A DNA stretch of 53,094 nucleotides, from positions 1 through 53,094 of the forward strand of contig CANQVC010000006.1 of NCBI GenBank assembly GCA_947627195.1, given 5' to 3'. The translations under genes and the position numbers were made by a program. Below are positions 26,695-36,280 of this stretch, piece after piece; within the stretch, counting starts at the first letter, position 1, and each line of letters begins with the position of its first letter. The notes beneath the pieces were generated by a model that was not told where the DNA came from, did not search any database, and saw only the letters and a list, made by a program, of their open reading frames with translations. This DNA is from an uncultured Bacilli bacterium. Lineage in GTDB: Bacteria; Bacillota_I; Bacilli_A; ML615J-28; CAG-698.

Positions 26695-27539
26695 AATATA
26701 ATTGCTCCTTTGTCATCTTTTTTCACAACAATTCTTTGCCAAGAAGTTTTATATTCTTTGGTGATATTTTCATTATCAGAAATAACTAGCATTGATGCAC
26801 CACTTCCTGATATAACACAAGGTAAATGATGAACTTTACACCATTCTTTTAAATCTATACCATTAGAAATGAGTTTAAGGCGATAAGGTTCATGAATGAC
26901 ATCTTGCATTAATTCATAAAGTAAATTTATATTACCATCTTCAAATGCTTTTGGTAAAGGAAGTAAATGACTTATAGTATAAACAACATTTTCTCTTGTG
27001 TATGAATTTGGTAATATTTTTCTTGCATCATTTGTATTAATAGAAAATGGGGGAATGAAGATTGTGAAAAACAATTTATCACTTACATTATAAGAAAAAT
27101 ATTCATATCCATTTTCTTTCTTTAATGAAGAAACAAGTCCTCCCAATAAACATGGTAAAACATTATCAGGATGTCCTTCTAATTCAACGCATAAATTTAA
27201 TATTTCTTCTTTTGATAAAACATCGCCTAAAATAGCATTAGCTCCTAATACTCCAGCAACAATACAATTAGCACTACTTCCTAATCCTCCACAATTGGGG
27301 ATATGTTGTTCAATTGTTATTTTAACTGGTTTAATTGTTTTCTTTAATTTTTTAAATACATATTGATAAGATTTTAAAACTAAATTATTATCATTATTAT
27401 AACAATCTAAAAAATCACATAATAAAAATTCAGTATTTTCTTCAAATGTATAAATATTATATAAAGAAAGTGCCATTCCTAATGTATCAAAACCAGGTCC
27501 TAAATTAGCTGATGTAGCGGGAACTTTAATTTTAATCAT
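26691..27539 (-). CDS. thrB: Homoserine kinase
   Basis: GHMP-superfamily kinase that phosphorylates homoserine. The 282-residue protein opens with VPATSANLGPGFDTLGMAL, has the ATP-binding glycine motif PNCGGLGSSANC at 81-92 and the C-terminal VISGSGASMLVIS motif. Length is slightly below the usual 300. It overlaps thrC by 8 nt and hom by 4 nt; its ribosome binding site AAGGAG spans the end of thrC. Confidence 0.94.
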   Translation of the reverse strand: MIKIKVPATSANLGPGFDTLGMALSLYNIYTFEENTEFLLCDFLDCYNNDNNLVLKSYQYVFKKLKKTIKPVKITIEQHIPNCGGLGSSANCIVAGVLGANAILGDVLSKEEILNLCVELEGHPDNVLPCLLGGLVSSLKKENGYEYFSYNVSDKLFFTIFIPPFSINTNDARKILPNSYTRENVVYTISHLLPLPKAFEDGNINLLYELMQDVIHEPYRLKLISNGIDLKEWCKVHHLPCVISGSGASMLVISDNENITKEYKTSWQRIVVKKDDKGAIIL

Positions 27540-28965
27540 TATTAAACTCCTTAATTAAAATATCTATTTGCGTTTTAGCTTCTTGTTTTGATAAAACTAG
27601 TTTTTTATTATTTTGATAAGATAATAATATATTAGGAATCAATACATTAGTTTTTTGATAAATTTTATATAAAGATTCATTAACATCATTTTTATAATCA
27701 ATTCCTAATGCATCACATATTGTTAAAGGAAATTTATATGGATTAGCTGTTGATACTAAAATTGTTGGTGTTAAATCTTTTGTTTTTAGACGATAATTTT
27801 GATAAACATGATATGCTACAGCTGTATGGGGATCAAGTAAATATTGTTCAGAATTAAAAACATTTTTAATTGTTTCAATTGTTTCATTAATTGAACAATA
27901 GCCACCATAAAATTCATTCAATTTTTCTTTTTCATTATTACTTAAAACAAATTTTTTGTTTTTATTTAATTGTTCCATCCAATTTTTTGTTGTTTTATCA
28001 TCAGATATTAAATACAATAATCTTTCTAAATTTGAAGATATTAATATATCCATAGATGGCGAATTGGTTTTATAAAATGGTCTATCACAATTGTAAATTC
28101 CTGTTTCAAAGAAATCAGTAAGAACATTGTTTTGATTAGATGCACAAATAAATTTGTTAATATGTACTCCCATTTTTTTCGCAATATAACCAGCTAAAAT
28201 ATTGCCAAAGTTTCCTGTTGGAACACAAACATTTATTTTATCACCCATTTTTATTTTATTAGTACGAACAAGTTCTAAATAACTATATACATAATAAATT
28301 ATTTGGGGAACTAAACGACCAATATTTATTGAATTAGATGAAGATAATTCAGGATGAAGTTTAAATGTTTCTTTCACAAATCGTTGAGCATCATCAAAAT
28401 TTCCTTCAAGAGCAATAACTTTAGCATTTTTAGATACAAATGATAACATTTGTTTTTCTTGAATTGGGCTTACACCATCATTAGGATAAAAAACAATGAC
28501 TTTCATCCCATCAACGTTTTGAAAGCCACTTAAAGTTGCTCCACCTGTATCACCAGATGTTGCAGTTAAAACAATTGTATTTTTTTGAATATTGTTCTTC
28601 TTTTTTGCAACTCTTAATAATTCAGGAAGTATCGTTAATGCCATATCCTTAAAAGCTAATGTAGGTCCATGAAATAATTCTAATATCGTAACATCTTTTA
28701 AAGATTTGTATTGAACTATATTATCGGTATCAAATTTATCATCATATGCATATTGAATTACTTCATCAACTTCATCTTGGGTATAATCATTTAATAATAA
28801 TTTTAATACATAACTTCCTAAACTTTTATATGATTTATGAAGAAGAGATGGTAAATCTAATTGAGGAAAATCTTCAAAAATATAAAGACCGCCATCTGAT
28901 GCCAAACCTTCAATAATTGCTTCACTTGCATTTTTTCTTATTTCACTTCTTGTACTTCTTACCAT
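27532..28965 (-). CDS. thrC: Threonine synthase
   Basis: PLP-dependent conversion of phosphohomoserine to threonine. At 477 residues it is the long form found in E. coli and fungi rather than the ~350-residue Bacillus form: STRSEIRKNASEAIIEGLAS at the N-terminus, PLP Lys106 in PTLAFKDMAL, and TATSGDTGGAT near 143. It is the first gene of the operon, 20-odd bases after the predicted transcription start, with ribosome binding site AAGGAG. Placing threonine synthase first and aspartate kinase last reverses the order of the pathway. Confidence 0.94.
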   Translation of the reverse strand: MVRSTRSEIRKNASEAIIEGLASDGGLYIFEDFPQLDLPSLLHKSYKSLGSYVLKLLLNDYTQDEVDEVIQYAYDDKFDTDNIVQYKSLKDVTILELFHGPTLAFKDMALTILPELLRVAKKKNNIQKNTIVLTATSGDTGGATLSGFQNVDGMKVIVFYPNDGVSPIQEKQMLSFVSKNAKVIALEGNFDDAQRFVKETFKLHPELSSSNSINIGRLVPQIIYYVYSYLELVRTNKIKMGDKINVCVPTGNFGNILAGYIAKKMGVHINKFICASNQNNVLTDFFETGIYNCDRPFYKTNSPSMDILISSNLERLLYLISDDKTTKNWMEQLNKNKKFVLSNNEKEKLNEFYGGYCSINETIETIKNVFNSEQYLLDPHTAVAYHVYQNYRLKTKDLTPTILVSTANPYKFPLTICDALGIDYKNDVNESLYKIYQKTNVLIPNILLSYQNNKKLVLSKQEAKTQIDILIKEFNND

Positions 28966-28986
28966 CTTTTACTCCTTTTTATATAA

Positions 28987-29015
28987 TTATACTATTTTTT
29001 TATATGTTTTTCAAA
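28987..29015 (-). promoter_or_regulatory. Promoter of threonine operon
   Basis: Minus-strand -35 TTGAAA (29010-29015), 17-base spacer and -10 TATAAT (28987-28992). The predicted leader is only about 15-20 bases, leaving no room for an attenuator or T-box. Confidence 0.7.
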
Positions 29016-29020
29016 ACATT
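29005..29020. promoter_or_regulatory. Candidate operator over thr operon -35
   Basis: Inverted repeat ATGTTTT-TC-AAAACAT (7-bp arms, 2-base centre) that covers the -35 hexamer of the threonine operon promoter. Its place fits a repressor site; the regulator is unknown. Confidence 0.4.
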
Positions 29021-29077
29021 TTTCTATTTCTATATAAGAAAATGTTATCATTGAATTAACAAGGTTTTATAAATAAA

Positions 29078-29119
29078 AAAGGACTATTTCATATTAACAC
29101 ATTTAATATGATTAGTCCA
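29078..29119 (-). terminator. Terminator after phosphodiester glycosidase gene
   Basis: Minus-strand hairpin: outer arms GGACTA/TAGTCC (29114-29119 with 29082-29087), inner perfect 8-bp arms CATATTAA/TTAATATG (29104-29111 with 29091-29098), then TTTTTT. Closely similar in sequence to the hairpin at 7634-7670. Confidence 0.8.
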
Positions 29120-29140
29120 TTTATTAAAATTATAATTATT

Positions 29141-31078
29141 TTAATAACAATTATTAATTTGTTTATTTATTTTTTGTTTTAATTCTTCTAATAATGTTGT
29201 AGATGATTTGACTTCTAAATTAAATGATGTGATATTTTCCACATGTGTCATTATTTCATCACCAATATTAAATCTAATACGAATAAACATACCATCTTTT
29301 TGTAATAATTCTGTTTCTTCATAAGGAATTAAAAATACATCATTATTTATTTGGTATATTTTTTTACCAACAACTATTGTTATTGATTCTAATGCTTGAT
29401 TTGGATCTTTAACAACACATTTAACTTCATATTGAGGAAGATTATTTTGATCATATATTGTGTTAACAATAACATTTTCAATTATTGGTATTTCTTTAGT
29501 AGTATTTATTACTCCACTATATATAATATTTGTATAATCTTTTCCGTCATATCCATAAAAATAATAACGATAAAATTCATATGTTTTAAGGGATGAGAAA
29601 ACTACTTCACCATTTACTATTTTTTTCTTTTCATCATTTATTTCAATAAATAAATCTTGATATTTTATTAGATTATCTAATATATTAACATGAAATGTAA
29701 TAGAATTAGAATCTCTTTCTATTGTGTATTCTAATGCTGGTACTCTTGCAACTACTAATAAACAATCACTATCAGAACGTTCCATACCATCACTTGGTGA
29801 ATTAACAACTGTTAATTCATCATCTTTACGAATAATCATTGTGGATGAACCTCCGCCATCAAATTGATATGCACTTACTAATCCATAATGTAAAGCAATA
29901 GCAGCTAGTTCTCCTTGATTAGCGCCAAAATATCCTTTAGCTGGTTGTCTACCATCAACAACTATCATAGCAATGTTACCATTAGCTTTTTTACCCATGA
30001 TTGTTCTTGGTAAACGATCCATTCCATAACCTTCTGTTGCATCAAAAAATGGTTCACCATCAATTAATACATCACTTTTATATCCGACAACTTCATCAAT
30101 ATCTTTTAAATTATTTTGATATTCATATTGAACACGAACCGTTGTTCCAACACTTAATAAATTAGAAATTACTGAATTATTTGATTTAATAGCAAATTGA
30201 CATTCTTTAAGTGTTTGTGTAGCCTTTTTAGTGATAATACCTTTACCATATAAACTTGTCAATGAAAATGATACAACATCATCTGCTTCTTCAATAATCC
30301 AAGCATCTGTTACATCTAATGGTATTACTCGTTGACTTTGCCACTCAGGAAAGAAAACAGATGTTTCGTTTTCTAATGGTTCTTCGTTGATTTTATTAAC
30401 TTCTATTTCTTGAATAATATTTTTATTATTATCATAAATTGCTAATATAGGTTTATTAGAAATTGTTGGAGAATGATCAGGAACAAGATTTTTTTCTGGA
30501 TTGGAATTATCAATACCTAAACCAAACCAATTTGTGGATACTTTATATGATTCGCCGTCAACAACAAATCCTCCACTTGGTGTATATGGCATTGGATTAG
30601 CACCATTAATATCAAAGAAGTCAGCATTAATTGCGCCAACAACTTTCCATCCAGGATGTTCATTTTCATATAATTCAGCCATTGTTCTTACTTTAGTTAA
30701 TGTCCATCTTCCATCTTTAACATCAGCCCATGGAACAATTTTAATATCTTCTGATGAAGGAATTTCTAAATAATTGACTTGTTGAGTATAATCTTGACCA
30801 ATTATTAATTTACCTCCTCCACCTAATCCAGCAGCTTGGGAATCTTTATTTATATATTTATCATTAGTTATTTGCGTAATACCACTGTCTGTTTGATGGA
30901 TAATGCCAAATGGTAATTCATTCGTTTCAATGTTTTGATTTACTTGGTAAAATGCTCCATCAACAATTGTTTTTTCATCTGTAGCATAAACACAAATAGG
31001 TATTATCATAACACATATCAATAAAAATATAATAATTATTTTCTTTCCTTTATTAACTAAATTATTTAATAATTTCAT
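29141..31078 (-). CDS. Secreted phosphodiester glycosidase family protein
   Basis: A 645-residue exported protein with a signal peptide (hydrophobic residues about 14-31, ending near VYA). Its central part matches the NAGPA-like phosphodiester glycosidase domain (family of GlcNAc-1-phosphodiester alpha-N-acetylglucosaminidase): VVGAINADFFDINGANPMPY, PSGGFVVDGE, VVDGRQPAKGYFGANQGELA and AYQFDGGGSSTMI. A C-terminal part of about 200 residues may be beta-sandwich. The likely action is on sugar phosphodiesters in the envelope or on host glycans. The frame opens with a TTG at 31090, but GGAGGAT there is the ribosome binding site; the second ATG (31078) has the best spacing. Single-gene unit with its own promoter and terminator. 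Confidence 0.85.
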   Translation of the reverse strand: MKLLNNLVNKGKKIIIIFLLICVMIIPICVYATDEKTIVDGAFYQVNQNIETNELPFGIIHQTDSGITQITNDKYINKDSQAAGLGGGGKLIIGQDYTQQVNYLEIPSSEDIKIVPWADVKDGRWTLTKVRTMAELYENEHPGWKVVGAINADFFDINGANPMPYTPSGGFVVDGESYKVSTNWFGLGIDNSNPEKNLVPDHSPTISNKPILAIYDNNKNIIQEIEVNKINEEPLENETSVFFPEWQSQRVIPLDVTDAWIIEEADDVVSFSLTSLYGKGIITKKATQTLKECQFAIKSNNSVISNLLSVGTTVRVQYEYQNNLKDIDEVVGYKSDVLIDGEPFFDATEGYGMDRLPRTIMGKKANGNIAMIVVDGRQPAKGYFGANQGELAAIALHYGLVSAYQFDGGGSSTMIIRKDDELTVVNSPSDGMERSDSDCLLVVARVPALEYTIERDSNSITFHVNILDNLIKYQDLFIEINDEKKKIVNGEVVFSSLKTYEFYRYYFYGYDGKDYTNIIYSGVINTTKEIPIIENVIVNTIYDQNNLPQYEVKCVVKDPNQALESITIVVGKKIYQINNDVFLIPYEETELLQKDGMFIRIRFNIGDEIMTHVENITSFNLEVKSSTTLLEELKQKINKQINNCY

Positions 31079-31117
31079 CATATCCTCCAAATATAATTAT
31101 CTAATAATATCAATAAT

Positions 31118-31146
31118 ATTTTACCTAATTTAAATATAAATGTCAA
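31118..31146 (-). promoter_or_regulatory. Promoter of phosphodiester glycosidase gene
   Basis: Minus-strand consensus -35 TTGACA (31141-31146), 17-base spacer and -10 TAAAAT (31118-31123). Confidence 0.75.
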
Positions 31147-31169
31147 TATAGTTAAATTGTTTTTTATTA

Positions 31170-31214
31170 TAAAAACCGATAAATATAAAAGTTTTATTTT
31201 CTTTTTTATCGGTT
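31170..31214 (-). terminator. Terminator of EF-G-like gene
   Basis: Minus-strand perfect 10-bp stem AACCGATAAA/TTTATCGGTT (31205-31214 with 31174-31183), a 21-base loop and TTT tail, 10 nt after the stop codon. Confidence 0.75.
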
Positions 31215-31223
31215 AAATTTTAA

Positions 31224-33293
31224 TTATTTTTTATATTCTTCAATTATTCTTTTAATTTTATCTTCTGGAGTTATATCATAACGAAGGAATTTACGAGTGA
31301 AACGACCACTTGCTTGAGTCATTGCTTTTAATTCAGTATTGTATTTAGTAATTTCACTTTCGGGAACTTCAATCGTAATAACAGTTTTTTCACCTTCGAT
31401 TTCTTTTTGTCCAAGAATTCTTCCTCTTCTCTTACTTATATCACCCATAACAGCACCAACGTATTCATTTTTAACTGTTACTTCTAATTCCATAATTGGT
31501 TCTAAGATAGTTGGTTTAACAACTTTACATGCTTCTTGCCATGCTAATCCAGCAGCTAAAACGAAAGAAATTTCATTAGAATCAACTTCATGATATGATC
31601 CATCAGTTAATGTTGCTTTAACACCGATAACAGGGAATCCTGCAAGTGGACCTTTTTCAAGAGCTTTTTGAACACCTTTTTCAACAGCTGGAAAATAATT
31701 TTTTGGTACGGCTCCACCAAATACTTCTTCATGAAATTCAAAATCATTTTGTGATGGTTCAAAACGAATCCAAACCTCACCAAATTGTCCTGCTCCACCT
31801 GATTGTTTTTTATGTCTTCCGTGGGCACCTTTTTCATCAGTACGTCCACGAATTGTTTCACGATAAACTATTCTTGGTTCTTCTGTATCAACATCAACTT
31901 TATAAGCATTTCTTAATTTGTCTAAAATATGCGTAATATGAGTAATTCCTTGACCACCAATAAGTAATTGGGCAGTTTCAGGATTTCTCTTTGTTTCAAA
32001 AGTTTTATCTTCTTGAGCAATCTTTTGTAAAGCAATGGAGATTTTTTCTTCATCTTGTTTTTGCTTTGGTTTGATTGCTAAAAAGAAAGTTGCTGTTGGA
32101 TAAACTGGTAACTCAAAAATAACAGGAGATTTTTTATCACAGAATGTGAAACCAGTTGCTAATTCAGTAATTTTAGAAATAGCAAGTATATCACCTGCAT
32201 AACCAACATCTACAGGAAGTTGAGTTTTACCTCTCATTGAAAACAATTGAGTAATTTTAACAGTTGTATCTAAATTTGGTATGTATACTTCTTGTCCTGC
32301 TCTAATTGTTCCAGAATAAATTTTAAATAAATTTATTGTTCCAACAAATGGGTCAACAATTGTTTTAAAAACATAACAAGAAAGAGGATCTGTATCAGTT
32401 GTTTGTTTATAAACAGCTTCATTTGTTGTAGGATTTTTACCAAGTTTAGGTTTTAAATCAGCTGGTGAAGGCATGTAATCAATAACCATATTTAATAATG
32501 ATTGCACACTAATATTTTTTAAACCTGATCCACAAAAGATAGGATAAATATCACCTGCAAGGACACCTACACGTAATCCACTTTTAACTTCTTCTTCAGC
32601 TAATGGTTCTCCTGAAATATACTTATCTAATAATTCTTCACTTGTTTCCGCAACTGCTTCACAAATTAATTCATATAATTCGTCAACCTTAGCCATTTTA
32701 TCTTGATAAATTTCCGCATCAACACAAATACCATCTTTATAGATTCTTGCTTTTCTTTCAACAACCAAAGCAACACCATCAAATGAATCTTGTTTGCCTA
32801 AAGGATAGCAAAATGGTGCTACACGTTTACCAAATTTTGTTTTTAAATCCTCAATTAAATCATCATATTTAATATTTTCTTTGTCCATTTTATTAATGAA
32901 GATAATTGTTGGAATATTTCTTTTTCTTAGTTCTTCCCAGCATCTTTCAGTTCCTACTTCAATTCCTTTAGAAGCATCAATAACTAAAATAGCTCCTTTA
33001 ACAGCAGAAAGAACACCTTCTACTTCACCAATAAATTCTTCATTTCCAGGAGTATCCAAAAAATTAATTTTATATCCATTCCATTCAATTGACATTAAAC
33101 TTGCCTTTAACGTAATTTGTTTGCTTTGTTCCTCAACCGTATAATCACCAACGGTATTCTTTTTTTCAACTTCACCCTTTTTTTCTATGGCTCCACCCAT
33201 ATATAAAAATGATTCAATTAATGAAGTTTTACCACTTCCCAAATGTCCTAAAACGGCAACGTTGCGAATTGCCTTTGCATGATATTCTCTCAT
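31224..33293 (-). CDS. Elongation factor G-like GTPase (FusA2 type)
   Basis: A 689-residue five-domain translational GTPase paralogous to EF-G. G1 is GHLGSGKT (16-23), G4 INKMDK; domain IV has GRHKKQSGGAGQFGEVW near residue 498, typical of the EF-G-like branch. In G3 the motif is DTPGNEEF, with Asn84 where EF-G and EF-Tu have the catalytic His. The switch I RGITI motif is replaced by EEQSKQITL. These changes agree with the FusA2/EF-G2 type, whose members are poor in ribosome-stimulated hydrolysis; the main fusA must lie elsewhere. It is a single-gene unit with ribosome binding site AAAGGAGG and a cre-like site at its transcription start, suggesting carbon-source control. Confidence 0.88.
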   Translation of the reverse strand: MREYHAKAIRNVAVLGHLGSGKTSLIESFLYMGGAIEKKGEVEKKNTVGDYTVEEQSKQITLKASLMSIEWNGYKINFLDTPGNEEFIGEVEGVLSAVKGAILVIDASKGIEVGTERCWEELRKRNIPTIIFINKMDKENIKYDDLIEDLKTKFGKRVAPFCYPLGKQDSFDGVALVVERKARIYKDGICVDAEIYQDKMAKVDELYELICEAVAETSEELLDKYISGEPLAEEEVKSGLRVGVLAGDIYPIFCGSGLKNISVQSLLNMVIDYMPSPADLKPKLGKNPTTNEAVYKQTTDTDPLSCYVFKTIVDPFVGTINLFKIYSGTIRAGQEVYIPNLDTTVKITQLFSMRGKTQLPVDVGYAGDILAISKITELATGFTFCDKKSPVIFELPVYPTATFFLAIKPKQKQDEEKISIALQKIAQEDKTFETKRNPETAQLLIGGQGITHITHILDKLRNAYKVDVDTEEPRIVYRETIRGRTDEKGAHGRHKKQSGGAGQFGEVWIRFEPSQNDFEFHEEVFGGAVPKNYFPAVEKGVQKALEKGPLAGFPVIGVKATLTDGSYHEVDSNEISFVLAAGLAWQEACKVVKPTILEPIMELEVTVKNEYVGAVMGDISKRRGRILGQKEIEGEKTVITIEVPESEITKYNTELKAMTQASGRFTRKFLRYDITPEDKIKRIIEEYKK

Positions 33294-33310
33294 TTATGTT
33301 CCTCCTTTGC

Positions 33311-33324
33311 TGTAAACGATTTCT
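33311..33324. promoter_or_regulatory. Candidate CcpA (cre-like) site at EF-G-like gene
   Basis: TGTAAACGATTTCT matches TGNAANCGNTNNCA at all fixed bases except the last. It covers roughly +1 to +14 of the predicted transcript, a position expected for repression. Confidence 0.35.
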
Positions 33325-33330
33325 AACTAT

Positions 33331-33359
33331 AGTATACACCAAAACGCAATAATTAGCAA
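33331..33359 (-). promoter_or_regulatory. Promoter of EF-G-like gene
   Basis: Minus-strand -35 TTGCTA (33354-33359), 17-base spacer and -10 TATACT (33331-33336). Confidence 0.65.
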
Positions 33360-33422
33360 GCGTTTTTAATTTACAAAGAAAAAATATATTCGACATTTTC
33401 TATATAAATAAAAAATATCAAA

Positions 33423-33459
33423 ATAAAAAGGGTCATTCAATATTGAATTTAACCCTTTT
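33423..33459 (-). terminator. Terminator of adhE
   Basis: Minus-strand arms AAAAGGGT/ACCCTTTT (33452-33459 with 33426-33433) enclosing the perfect palindrome ATTCAATATTGAAT (33435-33448), then a T-rich tail. It starts 12 nt after the adhE stop. Confidence 0.8.
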
Positions 33460-33471
33460 ATTAATAATTAT

Positions 33472-36090
33472 CTAATTACCTTTATATGATTTCTTTAATA
33501 TTTCTTTCATGTCTTCAACAAGTGGAACTCTTGGATTAGCAGGTGAACATTGATCTTCATAAGCAAGCATTGCTATTTCATCTAAATGACTATTCCATTC
33601 TTCTTCAGTAATTTTTTGATCTTGAAAATTCATAGAAATACCAACTTCTTTTCCTAAATTCATAACTGCTGTTGCTAAACTTTCAACACCTTCTTCAGGA
33701 GTAGATGCTTTTAAACCTAATAATTTAGCGATATCTTGATATTTTTCATTTGCTTTATAATAATCATATTTAGGCCATGTGGAAAGTTTTTGGGGAACAG
33801 TTCCATTATAACGAATGACATGTGGTAATAAAATAGCATTAGCACGACCATGAGGTGTATGGAAAATACCACCAATTTTATGAGCAAGTGAATGGTTCAT
33901 TCCCAAAAACGCATTTGCGAAAGCCATACCAGCAATAGTAGATGCATTATGCATTTTTTCACGAGATTCCAAATCATTCTTACCATTCTTTACAGCTCTT
34001 GGTAAATATTTGAATACTAATTGAATAGCTTGTAAAGCAAGTCCATCAGTAAAATCACTAGCTAATACTGAAACATATGCTTCAATAGCATGAGTTAAAA
34101 CATCCATTCCTGTATCAGCAGTAATACCACCTGGAAGTGAAGTTGTAAATTCAGGATCAATAATGGCAACAGTTGGTGTTAAAGAATAATCTGCAAGTGG
34201 ATATTTCTTATTTTCTTTTTTATTAGATATAACAGCAAATGGTGTTACTTCAGATCCAGTTCCTGATGTTGTTGGAATACATACTAATTTTGATTTCTTT
34301 CCTAATTCAGGATATTTGAAAGCACGTTTACGAATATCCATAAATTTTTGTTTTAAATCATCAAAATCAACTTCTGGATGTTCATAGAATAACCACATAC
34401 CTTTAGCAGCATCCATTGATGATCCACCACCTAAAGCAATAATTGTATCAGGGCGGAATGCTTCCATTAATACAACCCCTCTTCTAACTGTTTCAATATC
34501 TGGATCTGGTTCTACATCACAGAACAATTGAACTTGAACTTTATTTCTTCTTAAGTTTAATTGGTCTGTTACACGATTTACATAACCTAAATCAACCATT
34601 GAACGGTCAGTAACAATACATACTTTATTAACATCACGCATGTCTTTTAAATATTCAATTGAGTTTCTTTCAAAATATATTTTTGAAGGTACTTTAAACC
34701 ATTGCATATTATTTCTTCTCTTTCCAACTTTTTTAATATTAAGTAAATTTACAGCACTAACATTTCCACCAATTGAATTTCTTCCATAACTTCCACAGCC
34801 TAATGTTAAAGAAGGAAGGAAAGAATTATAAACATTACCAATACCACCAAATGTAGCAGGGCTGTTCCAAATAATTCTCATTGCTTTTACTTCTTTACCA
34901 AATTCATCAGCTAATTCTTTATTACTAGTGTGAATAGCAGCAGAATGTCCTAAACCATTAAATTCAACCATTTGTGATGATTTCTTAATTCCATCATTAG
35001 TATCTTCAGCTTTTAATATAGCAAGAACTGGTGAAAGTTTTTCTCTTGTTAATGGTTCATTTGGACCAACAAATTCACATTCAGCAGCTAAAATAACCGT
35101 ATTATCTTTTACTTTAAATCCTGCTTCTTTAGCAATCCATGTTGCTGGACGACCTACAATATCAGGATTTAATTTAGCTTGACTACATCCTTCACCATTT
35201 TTCACAACACCAAATGCATATTTCTCTAATAATTCTTTTTCTTTTGGTGTTACAAAATATACACCATATTTTTCAAATTCTTTTTTAGTTTCTTCATAAA
35301 TTTCTTTATCAATAATAGCAGCTTGTTCTGAAGCACAAATCATACCATTATCAAATGATTTACTCATAACAATATCATTTACAGCTTGTTTAATATTAGC
35401 TGTTTTTTCAATGTAAGCAGGAACATTACCTGCACCAACACCCATGGCTGGTTTACCACATGAATATGCAGCTTTAACCATAGCATTACCACCTGTTGCT
35501 AATATAGTAGCTACACCTTCATGATTCATTAAACATGTCGTTGCTTCCATGGAAGGTTCTTCAATCCATTGAATACAATTCTTTGGGGCTCCAGCAGCTA
35601 CTGCTACTTGATAAACAACTTCTGCAGCAAGTTTAGATGATTGTTGAGCAGATGGATGAAAAGCAAATATAATTGGATTTCTTGTTTTCAAACATATCAA
35701 TGATTTAAATATAACTGTTGATGTAGGGTTTGTTGTTGGCGTAATACCACAAATTACCCCAATAGGGTCAGCTATTTCCGTAATACCTGTTACAGGATTT
35801 TCGTTAATTACACCTACAGTTTTTAAATGACGCATATTGTTAACAACATATTCACAAGCAAATAAATTCTTTGTTGCTTTATCTTCAAATACTCCTCTAT
35901 TTGTTTCTTTGATAGCTGCCATAGCTAATTCTCCGTGTTTATCTAAAGCTGCAACACTACATTTTGCCACAATATAGTCTACTTGTTCTTGGGTGAAATC
36001 ACGATATTCTTGTAAAGCTTTTTGGGCATTTACTACTAATTCATTAATCATTTCTTGAACACTTTTTTCGTTTGTTTTGCTTTTATCCAT
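33472..36090 (-). CDS. adhE: Bifunctional acetaldehyde/alcohol dehydrogenase
   Basis: Converts acetyl-CoA to acetaldehyde and then ethanol, regenerating two NAD+ in fermentation. The 872-residue fusion has an N-terminal CoA-acylating aldehyde dehydrogenase with catalytic Cys252 in [10 protein letters not shown], a linker near 445, and a C-terminal iron alcohol dehydrogenase: [27 protein letters not shown], and the metal ligands in [21 protein letters not shown]. Length matches AdhE spirosome-forming enzymes. It is a single-gene unit with AAGGAG before the ATG, a terminator, and two direct repeats upstream that may bind a regulator. It implies an anaerobic ethanol-forming metabolism. Confidence 0.97.
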   Translation of the reverse strand: MDKSKTNEKSVQEMINELVVNAQKALQEYRDFTQEQVDYIVAKCSVAALDKHGELAMAAIKETNRGVFEDKATKNLFACEYVVNNMRHLKTVGVINENPVTGITEIADPIGVICGITPTTNPTSTVIFKSLICLKTRNPIIFAFHPSAQQSSKLAAEVVYQVAVAAGAPKNCIQWIEEPSMEATTCLMNHEGVATILATGGNAMVKAAYSCGKPAMGVGAGNVPAYIEKTANIKQAVNDIVMSKSFDNGMICASEQAAIIDKEIYEETKKEFEKYGVYFVTPKEKELLEKYAFGVVKNGEGCSQAKLNPDIVGRPATWIAKEAGFKVKDNTVILAAECEFVGPNEPLTREKLSPVLAILKAEDTNDGIKKSSQMVEFNGLGHSAAIHTSNKELADEFGKEVKAMRIIWNSPATFGGIGNVYNSFLPSLTLGCGSYGRNSIGGNVSAVNLLNIKKVGKRRNNMQWFKVPSKIYFERNSIEYLKDMRDVNKVCIVTDRSMVDLGYVNRVTDQLNLRRNKVQVQLFCDVEPDPDIETVRRGVVLMEAFRPDTIIALGGGSSMDAAKGMWLFYEHPEVDFDDLKQKFMDIRKRAFKYPELGKKSKLVCIPTTSGTGSEVTPFAVISNKKENKKYPLADYSLTPTVAIIDPEFTTSLPGGITADTGMDVLTHAIEAYVSVLASDFTDGLALQAIQLVFKYLPRAVKNGKNDLESREKMHNASTIAGMAFANAFLGMNHSLAHKIGGIFHTPHGRANAILLPHVIRYNGTVPQKLSTWPKYDYYKANEKYQDIAKLLGLKASTPEEGVESLATAVMNLGKEVGISMNFQDQKITEEEWNSHLDEIAMLAYEDQCSPANPRVPLVEDMKEILKKSYKGN

Positions 36091-36169
36091 TTTCTTCTCC
36101 TTAAAATATCAACATATAAAATATATATTATATAATATATTATATATTGTATATCATTATATATTGATG

Positions 36170-36275
36170 ATTATATTTCTTGCTACCTAAGTTTAATGAC
36201 ATTAGTCTTTGGTCAATTTTGTATAGTAGCTGATATACACATTAAAAGTTTAGTGACTTTAAATGTATTGGTCAT
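36170..36275 (-). promoter_or_regulatory. adhE upstream region with two direct repeats
   Basis: A -10 TATAAT is at 36170-36175 (minus strand) without a good -35. Two similar sequences lie upstream: 36189-36216 and 36246-36275, 57 bases apart, both reading AAGTTTA-TGAC on the plus strand and ending in TTGGTCA or TTTGGTCA. Each contains inverted TGAC/GTCA half-sites (36197-36200/36212-36215 and 36254-36257/36271-36274). The first overlaps the -35 region, the second abuts the end of the U32 gene. A redox or carbon regulator is plausible, but neither copy is a clear Rex site. Confidence 0.45.
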
Positions 36276-36280
36276 ATATT

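Noticed and set aside
36121-36170. Alternating A/T stretch upstream of adhE as a replication origin or CRISPR leader
   Set aside because: It is simple low-complexity A+T leader sequence with no DnaA boxes or spaced repeats.
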